From Chloroflexota bacterium (GTDB lineage Bacteria; Chloroflexota; Limnocylindria; QHBO01), in assembly GCA_005879815.1 (NCBI GenBank), contig VBKA01000031.1, positions 1-29,763 on the forward strand: a stretch of 29,763 nucleotides of DNA. The letters run 5' to 3'. Positions 14,808 to 23,318 of the stretch are shown here, in pieces. A program made the translations under genes and the position numbers. Numbering within the stretch: position 1 is the first letter of the stretch; the number at the start of each line of letters is the position of its first letter. The notes beneath the pieces were generated by a model. It saw nothing but the letters and a program-made list of their open reading frames with translations. It made no database searches and was not told the DNA's origin.

Positions 14808-16177
14808 TCCGGCTCGATCTCCTCGAAGCCTCCCGCGGCGGTGCGCCGCAGCCGCACGGAGCCGCGGCGCTCGCCCGTCGCCTCACGCCGGTCATACAGC
14901 TCCCGACAGATGCGGTAGGTGATCCCAAAGCCCAGCAGCGGAACCGCAACGATCGCGACGCGCAGGATGTTGGTCATCGCCTCGACCGGCACTGCAAACA
15001 CCAGCGCCACGACATCGTTGCCTCCCGCCAGAGTCAGGATCACAAAGACGAGCAGACCGGCCACACCGAAGGCGGTGCGTAATGGCCTTTCGCGTGGGCC
15101 GTCGAGCAGCTGGTGCTCTGCGTGGTCGCCTGTCGCCCAGGCCTCCAGGAACGGCCACAGGGTCATGACTCCGAACGCGATCCCGGGCAGCAGCACGCCG
15201 GGGATGAATGGCGATGGGATCGTGATCCCGAGTGCCGTGATCTCGATGGGCGGAAAGAGGCGAAGTGCGCCGTCCAGCCAGCCGGCGTACCAGTCTGGCT
15301 GGGCCGGGGAGCTGACCGTGGTCGCGTCAAACGGTCCGTAGGCCCAGATCGGGTTGATCTGGATGAGGCCGCCCAGCAGGGCGAGCACCGCGGCGGTCAG
15401 GATCGCCAGCCCGGTGGACTTGAAGACCTGCGACGGCCAGAAGGCCCGGCCGACGACGTTCTCCTCGGTCGCACCCGCCAGCGCGTATTGAGAGTGCTTC
15501 TGGCGCACCAGGATGGCGAGGTGCACGAGCACCCCCCCGATCAGCAGCGCCGGCAGCAGCATGACGTGGAAGACGAAGAGGCGGCTGACGATCTCGGTGG
15601 TCGGAAACTCGCCGCCAAAGACGAGGAAGGCGAGGTAGGGACCGATGAACGGGATGGCGATTACCACCGAGTAGATCACGCGAAGGCCGGTGCCGCTCAG
15701 CAGGTCATCCGGCAGTGAATAGCCGGTGATGCCCATCGCCAGGGCCAGGAGCAGGAGCCCGATGCCCACGAGCCAGTTGATCTCACGCGGCCGCCGGAAT
15801 GCGCCCGTAAAGAAGATGCGCAGCAGGTGAACCACGATGGCCGCCACGAAGACCAGCGCGGCCCAGTGGTGGATCTGGCGCATCACCAGGCCCGCGCGCA
15901 CCTCGAAGCTGAGGCGCATCACCGAATCGAAGGCGGCCGAGACCGATTGCCCGCGCAACGGCGCCCACGGTCCCGAGTAGGTGACGCTCGTCGCATCGGG
16001 CACGTAGAAGAGCGTCAGGAAGACACCCGTCAGCACGAGGACCACGAGGCAGAAGAGCGCCACTTCGCCGAGCAGGAACGACCAATGATCGGGGAAGACC
16101 TTGCGCAGCCCGGCACGCGCCCACGCCGCGAGCCCGAGCCGCTCGTCGATCCAGGTCAGCATCGGCTCAGCCGCCAT
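14804..16177 (-). CDS. qcrB: Cytochrome b subunit of the bc complex
   Basis: This is a 457-residue membrane protein that oxidises quinol at the Qo site and carries two b haems. The haem ligand pairs are visible in RQIHHWAALVFVAAIVVHLLR (H103/H104 and H117) and RLFVFHVMLLPALLIGGVLVHLA (H204 and H219). The second pair is 15 positions apart, as in b6f-like and actinobacterial proteins. The Qo motif is PDWY (294-297) in place of the mitochondrial PEWY, again an actinobacterial trait. About nine membrane helices are seen, and the C-terminal tail is basic. Two ATGs are possible: 16177, overlapping the Rieske stop by 11 bases, and 16162. Neither has a clear ribosome-binding site, so coupling to qcrA is likely. 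It is the last gene of the unit. Confidence 0.96.
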   Translation of the reverse strand: MAAEPMLTWIDERLGLAAWARAGLRKVFPDHWSFLLGEVALFCLVVLVLTGVFLTLFYVPDATSVTYSGPWAPLRGQSVSAAFDSVMRLSFEVRAGLVMRQIHHWAALVFVAAIVVHLLRIFFTGAFRRPREINWLVGIGLLLLALAMGITGYSLPDDLLSGTGLRVIYSVVIAIPFIGPYLAFLVFGGEFPTTEIVSRLFVFHVMLLPALLIGGVLVHLAILVRQKHSQYALAGATEENVVGRAFWPSQVFKSTGLAILTAAVLALLGGLIQINPIWAYGPFDATTVSSPAQPDWYAGWLDGALRLFPPIEITALGITIPSPFIPGVLLPGIAFGVMTLWPFLEAWATGDHAEHQLLDGPRERPLRTAFGVAGLLVFVILTLAGGNDVVALVFAVPVEAMTNILRVAIVAVPLLGFGITYRICRELYDRREATGERRGSVRLRRTAAGGFEEIEPD

Positions 16178-17012
16178 CCGCCGGGGCGTGGGTCATGTCC
16201 CAGAATCCGGGCCCGATGGGCTCGGGGAAGTCGCCGAGCGCGACCAGGTAGCCGTCGGCATCCACCTCCATCGGCAGCTGCGGGAGCGGGCGGGCCGCCG
16301 GACCGAAGATGGGGGTCGCGCCACGCAGGACGTCGAAGGTGGACTGATGGCACGGGCAGAGCAGGAGATGCTCCTTCGCCCGGTAGAGGCCGACCGGGCA
16401 ACCCGCGTGGGTGCAGACCTTCGAGTAGGCGACGCAGCCCTCCGGCGCCCAGGCGGATCGGCCGCTCGGCAGGGCAAGGTCGGAGGGGCTCACCTTGATC
16501 AGCAGCGTCTGGCTGTCCGGCCTGCCCACGAAGCCCTCCGGGAAGACGGTCCTGACACTGTCAGCGACCAGGTCATCTGGGCGTATCGGCCGATTGCCGG
16601 CGTCGACCAGGCGCATGCCGCGGCGCCACGCCGTGCGAAACAGGTCGGTGCCCGGCTGCGGCCCGAGCGAGAAGGCCGGCAGCACCAGGGTCGCGCCCAG
16701 GATGCCGACCGCCACGGCCAGGAGCTGGGCGAGGAATCGCCGGCGGCTGATCTCCTCGGCCCCCGTCCTGCTGTCCACGACCGCCGTCTCTTCACGGCTC
16801 GTCGCGAACGAGTGTCGCTCCTCGATTTCGATGGGAGCGTCGATGAGGGCCACCGCCCAGATGACGATCGCGGTGCCCATCCCGCCCAGGGCGAGGGCCA
16901 GCCCGATTCCCTGTTGCTGAACGCTGCCGCCCACCACGTAGATCACCACCAGGGCCAGCGACCCGGCGATCGAGACGGCCAGCGCCAGCCCCACGCCGCG
17001 CGAGGCGTTCAC
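16167..17012 (-). CDS. qcrA: Rieske iron-sulfur subunit of the bc complex, three-TM type
   Basis: This is a 281-residue protein that carries electrons from quinol to the c haems. The 2Fe-2S ligands are in CTHAGC (C200, H202) and CPCHQS (C219, H222), and the disulfide cysteines C205 and C221 are also present. The N-terminus has two membrane helices (about 7-29 and 35-57) and a third after a twin-basic SRRRFL at about 89-94 (95-117). This three-helix form is characteristic of actinobacterial QcrA. The GTG at 17012 is chosen because it overlaps the qcrC stop as GTGA; longer in-frame extensions would run through qcrC. Confidence 0.95.
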   Translation of the reverse strand: MNASRGVGLALAVSIAGSLALVVIYVVGGSVQQQGIGLALALGGMGTAIVIWAVALIDAPIEIEERHSFATSREETAVVDSRTGAEEISRRRFLAQLLAVAVGILGATLVLPAFSLGPQPGTDLFRTAWRRGMRLVDAGNRPIRPDDLVADSVRTVFPEGFVGRPDSQTLLIKVSPSDLALPSGRSAWAPEGCVAYSKVCTHAGCPVGLYRAKEHLLLCPCHQSTFDVLRGATPIFGPAARPLPQLPMEVDADGYLVALGDFPEPIGPGFWDMTHAPADGG

Positions 17013-17806
17013 GCGCGCGAACCCCGCCAGTCGCGCCCGACCACCAGCACGACCACCAGGATCAGGCCGAGGCCGAGGACCCAGCCGACGAACCCTTCCG
17101 GCACCGGGCCGATTCCGCCAATCGAAACTCCTCCCGGATCGGGCTGCGTCTGCAGGTAGGCGACGTACGACACGACGGCATTTCGGTCCGTCTCGGAGAG
17201 GCTGCTGAAGACCGGCATCTCGCCTGGCCCTATCAGCATCGCCTCGGCGACCTGCACCGGGGTCGCAGCGTCGAGCGGCGGTGCCAGGGCTCCTCCACCG
17301 ACAGCCCCACCCCGGGCCGTTGCGCCATGGCATGGAGCGCAATTTGCGATGAACAGGTGCTGCCCTGCGGAGACGGCGGTCGTGTCGAGGCGCGGCTCCG
17401 GGATCGCCGGTCCGGTCCCCAGCGCGGCGACATAGGCGACGAGGTTGCGGATCGTGGCGTCATCGAAGGCCGGGGGCTTGCGCACCGCCTGGGTTCCGGG
17501 TGACCCGTTGAACGGCATCCGACCGGTGCGCAGCTCGAAGTCGGCGGCGGCGGCCCCGACCCCGACCAGAGAGGGGCCCAGCGCCGTTCCCTGTCCCGTA
17601 TCCCCGTGACAGGTGGCGCACCGGGCGTTGAAGACTGCATGCCCCGCGTTGACGTCGCCATCGCTGGCGAGTGACGAACGCGAGCCTGCGCGCAGGCTGG
17701 CTGACTGGCTCCCCGTTGCCATCGCGCCGGGGAGAAGGGCACCCACTGCGCCGGCAGCCAGCAGCGCCAGGGCGAGCAGGCGGAGCCTGGGCATCGGTCC
17801 ATCCAT
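17009..17806 (-). CDS. qcrC: Di-haem cytochrome c subunit of the bc complex
   Basis: This is a 265-residue protein with an N-terminal hydrophobic signal or anchor (about 7-30), two c-type domains and a C-terminal membrane helix (about 238-260). The haem-binding motifs are CATCH (63-67) and CAPCH (156-160); candidate axial methionines are in GRMPF (M97) and GPGEMPVF. This layout matches actinobacterial QcrC, which passes electrons directly to the aa3 oxidase in a bc-aa3 supercomplex. With the ctaCDF cluster in the same window, the same arrangement is likely here, and no separate soluble cytochrome c gene is seen. The ATG at 17806 is preferred over a start at 17848 because it avoids overlapping the upstream gene. 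Confidence 0.95.
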   Translation of the reverse strand: MDGPMPRLRLLALALLAAGAVGALLPGAMATGSQSASLRAGSRSSLASDGDVNAGHAVFNARCATCHGDTGQGTALGPSLVGVGAAAADFELRTGRMPFNGSPGTQAVRKPPAFDDATIRNLVAYVAALGTGPAIPEPRLDTTAVSAGQHLFIANCAPCHGATARGGAVGGGALAPPLDAATPVQVAEAMLIGPGEMPVFSSLSETDRNAVVSYVAYLQTQPDPGGVSIGGIGPVPEGFVGWVLGLGLILVVVLVVGRDWRGSRA

Positions 17807-17823
17807 GATAGGCGGCAGCCGCC

Positions 17824-18174
17824 TCAACCGGTCGAAGCGAGCCTCCACGCCACGATCAGAAGAAGCAAGCAGGCTCCAACCAGCACCCAGGCGCGCGGAC
17901 GTGGCGGCGCCTCGCTTGCAAAGGCCCCAGCCAGCGGCAGGATCGCGATGGCCACCAATCCATAGAGCAGATGCAGCGACTCATGCGGCCGCGCGCCCGA
18001 TACGAAGAGGGCGACCCCGGTGGCCACCTGCAGACCGATGAACACCGTCAGACCACGGCGCAGCTGATCGATCCATGTCGATCCGCCGCGCAGGGCGGCG
18101 ACGGTCGCAACTACCCCAGTCACCAGCACCGCCCCGAGCACGGTCGAGGCGCCCAGGCTGTGCAGCTGCGCCAT
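17824..18174 (-). CDS. Small four-TM membrane protein in the bc-complex unit
   Basis: This 116-residue protein has four predicted membrane helices (about 5-28, 38-60, 66-84 and 92-112). I do not recognise its family. Histidines occur at H5 and in the central ARPHESLHLLYG segment, which loosely recalls small cytochrome b561-like or haem-protein assembly factors, but there is no clear haem-binding pair. It starts 13 bases after the methyltransferase gene and ends 17 bases before qcrC, so it is almost certainly co-transcribed with the complex. It may be an accessory subunit or assembly factor; this rests on position only. Confidence 0.7.
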   Translation of the reverse strand: MAQLHSLGASTVLGAVLVTGVVATVAALRGGSTWIDQLRRGLTVFIGLQVATGVALFVSGARPHESLHLLYGLVAIAILPLAGAFASEAPPRPRAWVLVGACLLLLIVAWRLASTG

Positions 18175-18187
18175 CGGTCAGTCTCGG

Positions 18188-18679
18188 TCAGTAGATGCCG
18201 GGAAGAAAGCGATTGGAACGGAGCCGATAGCTGGCGTAGGTGGGATGGCGCGCGACCAGCCAGCGCTCCTCGAGCCGCGCCTTGAGATCGAGCACGACGG
18301 CCAGCGCGATCGCGAGAAGCATCGCGATGCCGCTCCAGGAAAACAGCGCCCATCCGAGCGCCGAGAACACCATGCCCGCGTAAATGGGATGGCGGATCCG
18401 TCGATAGATGCCCGTCTCGACGAGTCCCGCGTCCGGCTTTGGGCGCGGAACGGCGGCGAGACTGGCACCCAGGTCACGGAGCCCGCGTCCAAACAGGAGG
18501 GCCCCTGCGAGGATCAGGACGAGTCCGGCGACAAGGCCGCCATCACGGAGCGGCGAGTCGAGGGAGAAATGGCCGAGCGCCATGGCACCCGACACGGCAA
18601 CGCCGAGGAGCAGCAGCACCTGCCCGGCGACCCATCCCTCCCCGTTGGGACCGAGCGTCGGAATCCTGGAGCCGCTCAC
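18188..18679 (-). CDS. Isoprenylcysteine carboxyl methyltransferase (ICMT)-like membrane protein
   Basis: This is a 163-residue protein with about four membrane helices. The C-terminal part carries the family signature: GLVETGIYRRIRHPIYAGM (RHPxY, with the H-P pair that helps bind S-adenosylmethionine), then LEERWLVARHPTYASYRLRSNRFLPGIY, with the E-E-R-x-L and Y-x-x-Y elements. Bacterial members methylate unknown lipids or small molecules and are often called methyltransferase family proteins. The substrate is unknown here; a quinone- or lipid-related role would fit the respiratory context but is only inferred. The start is a GTG at 18679, nine bases after the upstream stop, without a clear ribosome-binding site. 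Confidence 0.85.
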   Translation of the reverse strand: MSGSRIPTLGPNGEGWVAGQVLLLLGVAVSGAMALGHFSLDSPLRDGGLVAGLVLILAGALLFGRGLRDLGASLAAVPRPKPDAGLVETGIYRRIRHPIYAGMVFSALGWALFSWSGIAMLLAIALAVVLDLKARLEERWLVARHPTYASYRLRSNRFLPGIY

Positions 18680-18688
18680 CCTTGAGGG

Positions 18689-20959
18689 CTAGGGAAAGAG
18701 CCGCCGCAGGCGGCGATAGGCGCTGGCCGCCGGACCCCTGCGACCTCGAAGCCAGATATCGTCGGTTTCTCGCTCAGGGTCGGGCGTAATGACCGATGGC
18801 GGCGCCGGGCGGGTCACGGTCGAAGCCGGAGCAGGCACGTCCTGGTGCGTCGCGGTGGAGGTCGGCTGGGGCGGCGCACCTGAGACGTCCGCCGCGGCCG
18901 CTTCGCTGCGTGCCGGCCCGTCATCCACGTGGCTGACGGCTTCCTTGGACCACGCGCTCACCTCGAAGGCGGCCATGGCCTCGTCGAGCTCGCCCGCACC
19001 CGGAAGGTCGCGTGACTCGCGCGCGAGGGGCGGCGGATTCCAGGCGGACGGCCCTCGCTCCCAGTCGAAGGCTTCCTCCTCGCGCTTCTCCTCCTTCTCT
19101 GCCTCGCGAGGCTCAGCCGAGGCTTTCTCATCGCGCGTCTCGGCGTCCGGCGTCCCAACGTCGGGGGTGGCGGCGGTCGCGTCAAGCTCGGTCCCTGGGA
19201 GGTCCACGTGCCCGGGCTGCGCAAGGAGTGATCGGATGGCGTCCAACTCGGCGTCATCCCACCCTCGCTCGACGGCGAGTCGCGCCAGGGCTTCGTCCTC
19301 CGCCTCCGAGACGGTTGCTTCTGCCGGTGTCTGCCTGGGAAGAGTGGAGACGCGGCCCGGGCTGCTCCACGCGACAGGGCCCGCGCGGAACTCATCCCCC
19401 AGCCACATCAGCTCTTCCTCGGATCCCGCCGCCTGCTCCGGACCCTGACCGGGACCCTGACTGCGTACCTCTTCCGCTGGGGCGCCCCGTGGCTCAGACC
19501 CCGTCCCGCCCTGGCCGGACGTCGGTCCGGGCGCTTCGACCTCGAGCGCCTGGGAGGTGGACGCATCGGTCGCGAAGGATTCGAGTGGCTCGACCTCGAC
19601 TCCAGCGTCGCGCGCGTCGCGTGCCAGCTCGGTGGCGGGAGCCTCGAGTTGCTCGGCGGGCTGCTCGATGCCGGCAGCCGGCAGCTCGGCCCATCCGATC
19701 TCCGGGCTCTCCCCCATGGCGAAGGCTTCCTGAGGCGCCCGCGCCTCGTTGGTCCCCCAGTCGACGTCCTCCTCCGCGATCCAATCGGGTTCGTCCCATT
19801 CGTGGCTGTAGGCAGGCGACGTCGCCTCCGCTTCCGCCGCCGCCAAACGCTCCTCCGGCACGACCGGCTGGGCGGGGCTCACCGGCGCTGTCTCCGCCAC
19901 CGCAGGCGCCTCCTCCAGCGCGGGCGCCTCCTCCACCGAGGTCGGCTGCTCTTGGATGGCTCCGCCGAGCTCCTCATCGGCGAGAAGCGAGTCAAGCTCG
20001 ACGGCTTCGGCAGGCGCTGACATCACGGCGAGGCCGATCGCGTCGTCGGGTTCGGGCGCCAGGGCCTCCGTCGGCACGTTCACCGTGGCGGGTTCGCTCG
20101 CCTCGGCGGCCAGGGTCTCGCGACGAATGCGTTCTCGCAGCTCGTTGAAGGCTGCCTGCGCTTCGTCGCCACCGGGCAGCTGCGTAACCGTCGGATCCTG
20201 GGCGCGGGCGAGGGCCTCGGCGATGCCCTCCGTGGCCGATCGCGCACCCTGCCGGCGGCGTCGAGGCCGGGACTTGTTGCGCTTGGCGGACCGAGCCGGC
20301 GTCGGGGCCGCCTCGAGAGCAACGGCCGGTGGTTCGATGAGGGCTGCAGGAACCTCGTCCCCATCTGCCGCCGTCGTCGACGCGATCGGGACACCTGGTG
20401 CCTCGGGTTCGTCGACGGCTGGAGCAGCTGCGGAAACAGCCTCATCGTGAGCCTCCGGGGATGGCTCGCTCTCCTCGACGGGAGGCGCCGGCTGAGGCGG
20501 CGACCACTGGACGAGTGGAGGCGATGGCAACCTCAGATCGACGCGAGCCTCGAGCAGCTCGACCCGGGTCCGCAGGGAGGCCACTTCTCCCCGTGCCTCT
20601 CCCAACGCGAGCAGCGCCTGCCCGTAGCGCTCGGTGAGGTTCCGGAACTCGGTGAGCAGCTCCCGGAATGGCGAGGCCTCGAATCCAGGCTGTCCGTGCT
20701 CGCCGCCGTTTCCGTTCGTGCCGGTGGGCCGCTCGTCCGGCTCGGGCCGGCCCGGTAGCGGCCTGCCCACGATCGGCTCCATCGGTCGACCCTGGAGGTA
20801 GACGCGCATGCCACCCCCATCCTCGGGCGTGCCGGCCAGAATGCCGCGCGCAAGCAGCTCCCAGACGCGCCCCTTCGGCACGCCCAGGACTGAGGCCGCT
20901 TCGTCGACCGAGTAGCCTTCGATCACGGGGCCGATAGGGTAACGCCTGCAGTTCACCAC
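18689..20959 (-). CDS. Helix-turn-helix/coiled-coil protein with a long acidic disordered tail
   Basis: This protein has 756 residues. Residues 15-57 (EGYSVDEAASVLGVPKGRVWELLARG...GGMRVYLQGRP) look like an excisionase/MerR-type winged helix-turn-helix. Residues 98-144 form a heptad-like coiled coil (FRELLTEFRNLTERYGQALL...LRTRVELLEARV). From about 145 to 735 the sequence is Glu/Ala/Pro-rich, acidic and almost certainly disordered, with one basic patch near 227-240 (KRNKSRPRRRRQG). The C-terminus is basic (YRRLRRLFP). I do not recognise a characterised homologue. It heads the bc-complex unit, nine bases before the methyltransferase gene. It could bind DNA or act as a scaffold. Either of two adjacent GTGs (20959 and 20956) may be the start. 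Confidence 0.8.
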   Translation of the reverse strand: MVNCRRYPIGPVIEGYSVDEAASVLGVPKGRVWELLARGILAGTPEDGGGMRVYLQGRPMEPIVGRPLPGRPEPDERPTGTNGNGGEHGQPGFEASPFRELLTEFRNLTERYGQALLALGEARGEVASLRTRVELLEARVDLRLPSPPLVQWSPPQPAPPVEESEPSPEAHDEAVSAAAPAVDEPEAPGVPIASTTAADGDEVPAALIEPPAVALEAAPTPARSAKRNKSRPRRRRQGARSATEGIAEALARAQDPTVTQLPGGDEAQAAFNELRERIRRETLAAEASEPATVNVPTEALAPEPDDAIGLAVMSAPAEAVELDSLLADEELGGAIQEQPTSVEEAPALEEAPAVAETAPVSPAQPVVPEERLAAAEAEATSPAYSHEWDEPDWIAEEDVDWGTNEARAPQEAFAMGESPEIGWAELPAAGIEQPAEQLEAPATELARDARDAGVEVEPLESFATDASTSQALEVEAPGPTSGQGGTGSEPRGAPAEEVRSQGPGQGPEQAAGSEEELMWLGDEFRAGPVAWSSPGRVSTLPRQTPAEATVSEAEDEALARLAVERGWDDAELDAIRSLLAQPGHVDLPGTELDATAATPDVGTPDAETRDEKASAEPREAEKEEKREEEAFDWERGPSAWNPPPLARESRDLPGAGELDEAMAAFEVSAWSKEAVSHVDDGPARSEAAAADVSGAPPQPTSTATHQDVPAPASTVTRPAPPSVITPDPERETDDIWLRGRRGPAASAYRRLRRLFP

Positions 20960-20965
20960 GGCGAG

Positions 20966-20971
20966 ACCCTA
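20966..20971 (-). promoter_or_regulatory. -10 box of a leaderless promoter for the HTH protein/bc-complex unit
   Basis: TAGGGT on the minus strand ends six bases before the GTG at 20959, with no Shine-Dalgarno sequence between. This would place the transcription start at the first codon of the six-gene unit. Confidence 0.45.
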
Positions 20972-21042
20972 AGCGGGGCTTCCGCGCACCACATCGCCGG
21001 CAGGACGCGGTCGCAGAGGCCGCGCGGCGTTTGCGCCATCGG

Positions 21043-21048
21043 TATGAT
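21043..21048 (+). promoter_or_regulatory. -10 box upstream of the glucan phosphorylase gene
   Basis: TATGAT lies eight bases before a GTG at 21057 and 25 bases before the phosphorylase GTG at 21074. It is close to the -10 consensus. No good -35 box was seen about 17 bases upstream. Confidence 0.5.
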
Positions 21049-21056
21049 CCACAGCC

Positions 21057-21077
21057 GTGAGTCTTGTGAGCCTGTGA
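21057..21077 (+). CDS. Candidate six-codon leader ORF overlapping the glgP start
   Basis: GTG at 21057 opens a six-codon frame (VSLVSL) that ends with TGA at 21075-21077 and overlaps the phosphorylase GTG at 21074 as GTGA. It starts close to where transcription from the TATGAT box would begin, so it could be read as a leaderless mini-ORF that delivers ribosomes to glgP. The peptide is too short to support by homology, so this is a positional inference. Confidence 0.3.
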   Translation: MSLVSL

Positions 21078-23245
21078 GCGCGCCCGTCGAGATTCCCACG
21101 CTTCCCGGGTTCGACATGAACCTGCCGAGCGGCCTCGAAGGGCTGGGCGAGCTGGCATACAACCTGTGGTGGAGCTGGTCTCCCAGGGCGGGCCAGCTCT
21201 TCGGTCGGATCGACTCATCCGCGTGGGCCCGATACCGCAACCCCATCCCCGTGCTGCGGGGGACGGATGCTGGCCGCTGGGCGGAGCTGACCGCGGACGA
21301 GGACTTCATGGTGGATGCCAGCCGGCTCCTGGACGAGTTCCACCGCTACCTCGACAACGGCTCCGACAGCTGGTATCGCCGGGCCGTGTCGAGCGATTCG
21401 GAGCGCGAGCTGCCGGCGCCAGTGGCCTATTTCTGCGCCGAGTTCGGCCTGCACGAATCGATGCAGATCTACTCAGGGGGCCTCGGCATCCTCGCCGGCG
21501 ACCACTGCAAGTCCGCCTCGGACGCCGCCCTCCCCTTCGTTGCGGTGGGTCTCCTGTACCGGCACGGCTACTTCCGGCAGCAGATCGATGCCGACGGGCA
21601 CCAGGAGCACAACCAGCCCTACCTGGATCCGCCCAACCTCCCACTGCGCAGGGCCCGCGGCAAAGATGGATCGGCGCTCCGGGTGAGCGTCGACTTCCCG
21701 GGGCGAACCGTGCGGGCCGCCGTCTGGGTCGCACAGGTCGGGCGCGTACCGCTCCTGCTGCTCGACACGGACATCGCGACCAACGATGCGGCGGATCGCC
21801 CGATCACCGAGATCCTGTACGTGCGCGGGCGCGAGATGCGTTTGTGCCAGGAGATCATCCTGGGCATCGGTGGCGTGCGGGCGCTCCGGGCGCTCGGCAT
21901 CCAGCCCGGCGTGTGGCACCTGAACGAGGGGCATTCCGCGTTCCTGCTGCTGGAACGCGCCCGGGAGCTGGTAGCCAGGGATCCCTCCAGGCCAATCCGC
22001 GACGCACTGGCCGAGGTCGGCCGCAACGCGGTCTTCACCATTCATACCCCCGTCCCCGCCGGGAACGAGGTCTTCGAGCGCGGGCTGATGCTGAAGAACC
22101 TGGCGCCATGGTTCTCCGAGACCGCCTGCGACCCTGACGAGCTCCTTGAGCTGGGACGCGGGAACACGGACGAGCCCCGGGCGCCCTTCGACATGACCGC
22201 CTTCGTCCTGCGCCAGGCGGCCGACGCAAACGCCGTCAGCCAACTCCACGCCCTGACGGCCACCGAGACCTGGCAGGGAGTCGCGGGCCATCCGATCATG
22301 GCCATCACCAACGGCGTCCACGTCGCCTCGTGGCTGGGCCGGCCGCTGCGTCGCCTCTACGAGCGGGCCATCGGCCTGTCACTGGCGTCGGACCTCCCCG
22401 GGCCCGAGCCGGTCTCCCATGTGGGCAAGGTCGGCGACGCGGACCTGTGGGGCGCGCACCGGCAGCAGAAGCGGGAGCTGATCGGTTTTGCGGAGCGTCG
22501 TCTGGCGCGCCAGTTCGCGCGCCACGGCGAATCGCCCGACGTCCTGCGCCAGGTCCAGGGTCAGCTCGACCTGAACGCCATGACCATTGGTTTCGCCCGT
22601 CGCTTCGCGACCTACAAGCGCGCGGACCTGATATTCCACGACGAGCGGCGCCTGGCCGCCCTGCTCTCGAACCCGGAGCGACCGGTGCAGGTTGTGCTGG
22701 CCGGCAAGGCCCACCCCGCGGATCGCCCCGGGCAGCAGGTGATCCAGCGCATCTTCACCCTCAGCCGCTCCGACCTGCTTCGAGGCCGGGTCTTCATCCT
22801 CGAGGACTACGACATGCGGGTGGCGCGCTTCCTGGTGGGCGGCGTCGACATCTGGCTCAACAACCCGCGCCGCCCCCTCGAGGCGTCAGGAACGTCCGGC
22901 ATCAAGGCCGCCATCAACGGGGTGCCTTCGGTCAGCATCCTCGACGGCTGGTGGGACGAGGGCTTCAACGGCCGCAACGGATGGGCGATCGGCGGACGCG
23001 AGCCGCTCGGTGAGGACGAAGCTCAGGACGAGGCGGACGCCGCCGAGCTGTATCGGCTGCTGGAGGAGGAGATCATCCCCCGCTTCTTCGAGCGAGAGGC
23101 CGATGGCTTCCCGCGAGCCTGGCTCGACACGATGCGCGCTGCCGCCGAGGCTTCGCTCTGGCAGTTCAGCACAGCTCGCATGCTCCACGAGTACGTGGAC
23201 CGGCTCTACCTGCCAGCGGTGCGGGAGCGCGTCTCGGTCGCCTAG
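21074..23245 (+). CDS. glgP: Alpha-glucan (maltodextrin/glycogen) phosphorylase
   Basis: This is a 723-residue cytosolic PLP enzyme that releases glucose 1-phosphate from alpha-1,4-glucans. The N-terminal part (LPSGLEGLGELAYNLWWSW, about 17-35) is the DUF3417 domain found in the shorter bacterial phosphorylase subfamily. Later landmarks are YFCAEFGLHESMQIYSGGLGILAGDH, HLNEGHSAF, FARRFATYKRADL, and EASGTSGIKAAINGVPSVSILDGWW, where K611 is the expected PLP lysine. The length fits this subfamily rather than the longer GlgP of enterobacteria. The GTG at 21074 is preferred; an ATG at 21044 would add ten unconserved-looking residues and overlap the -10 box. No other glycogen gene is adjacent. Confidence 0.95.
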   Translation: MSAPVEIPTLPGFDMNLPSGLEGLGELAYNLWWSWSPRAGQLFGRIDSSAWARYRNPIPVLRGTDAGRWAELTADEDFMVDASRLLDEFHRYLDNGSDSWYRRAVSSDSERELPAPVAYFCAEFGLHESMQIYSGGLGILAGDHCKSASDAALPFVAVGLLYRHGYFRQQIDADGHQEHNQPYLDPPNLPLRRARGKDGSALRVSVDFPGRTVRAAVWVAQVGRVPLLLLDTDIATNDAADRPITEILYVRGREMRLCQEIILGIGGVRALRALGIQPGVWHLNEGHSAFLLLERARELVARDPSRPIRDALAEVGRNAVFTIHTPVPAGNEVFERGLMLKNLAPWFSETACDPDELLELGRGNTDEPRAPFDMTAFVLRQAADANAVSQLHALTATETWQGVAGHPIMAITNGVHVASWLGRPLRRLYERAIGLSLASDLPGPEPVSHVGKVGDADLWGAHRQQKRELIGFAERRLARQFARHGESPDVLRQVQGQLDLNAMTIGFARRFATYKRADLIFHDERRLAALLSNPERPVQVVLAGKAHPADRPGQQVIQRIFTLSRSDLLRGRVFILEDYDMRVARFLVGGVDIWLNNPRRPLEASGTSGIKAAINGVPSVSILDGWWDEGFNGRNGWAIGGREPLGEDEAQDEADAAELYRLLEEEIIPRFFEREADGFPRAWLDTMRAAAEASLWQFSTARMLHEYVDRLYLPAVRERVSVA

Positions 23246-23318
23246 GACGGGCCTGGTTCAGCGGCCGAACGCCCTGTCGCGCCCGACGCCCAGCCGTTTC
23301 GCACCGACGACATTGCGC

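Noticed and set aside
19012..20148. 378-codon plus-strand frame opposite the HTH protein gene
   Set aside because: The product is almost entirely Arg, Pro, Ala and Ser, typical of the antisense of an Ala/Glu/Pro-rich coding region.
23246..23318. Possible terminator hairpin between the convergent glgP and M23 genes
   Set aside because: The best stem (GTTC with GAAC near 23257-23271) has only four pairs, with a bulge before any extension and no T-tract; the support is too weak.
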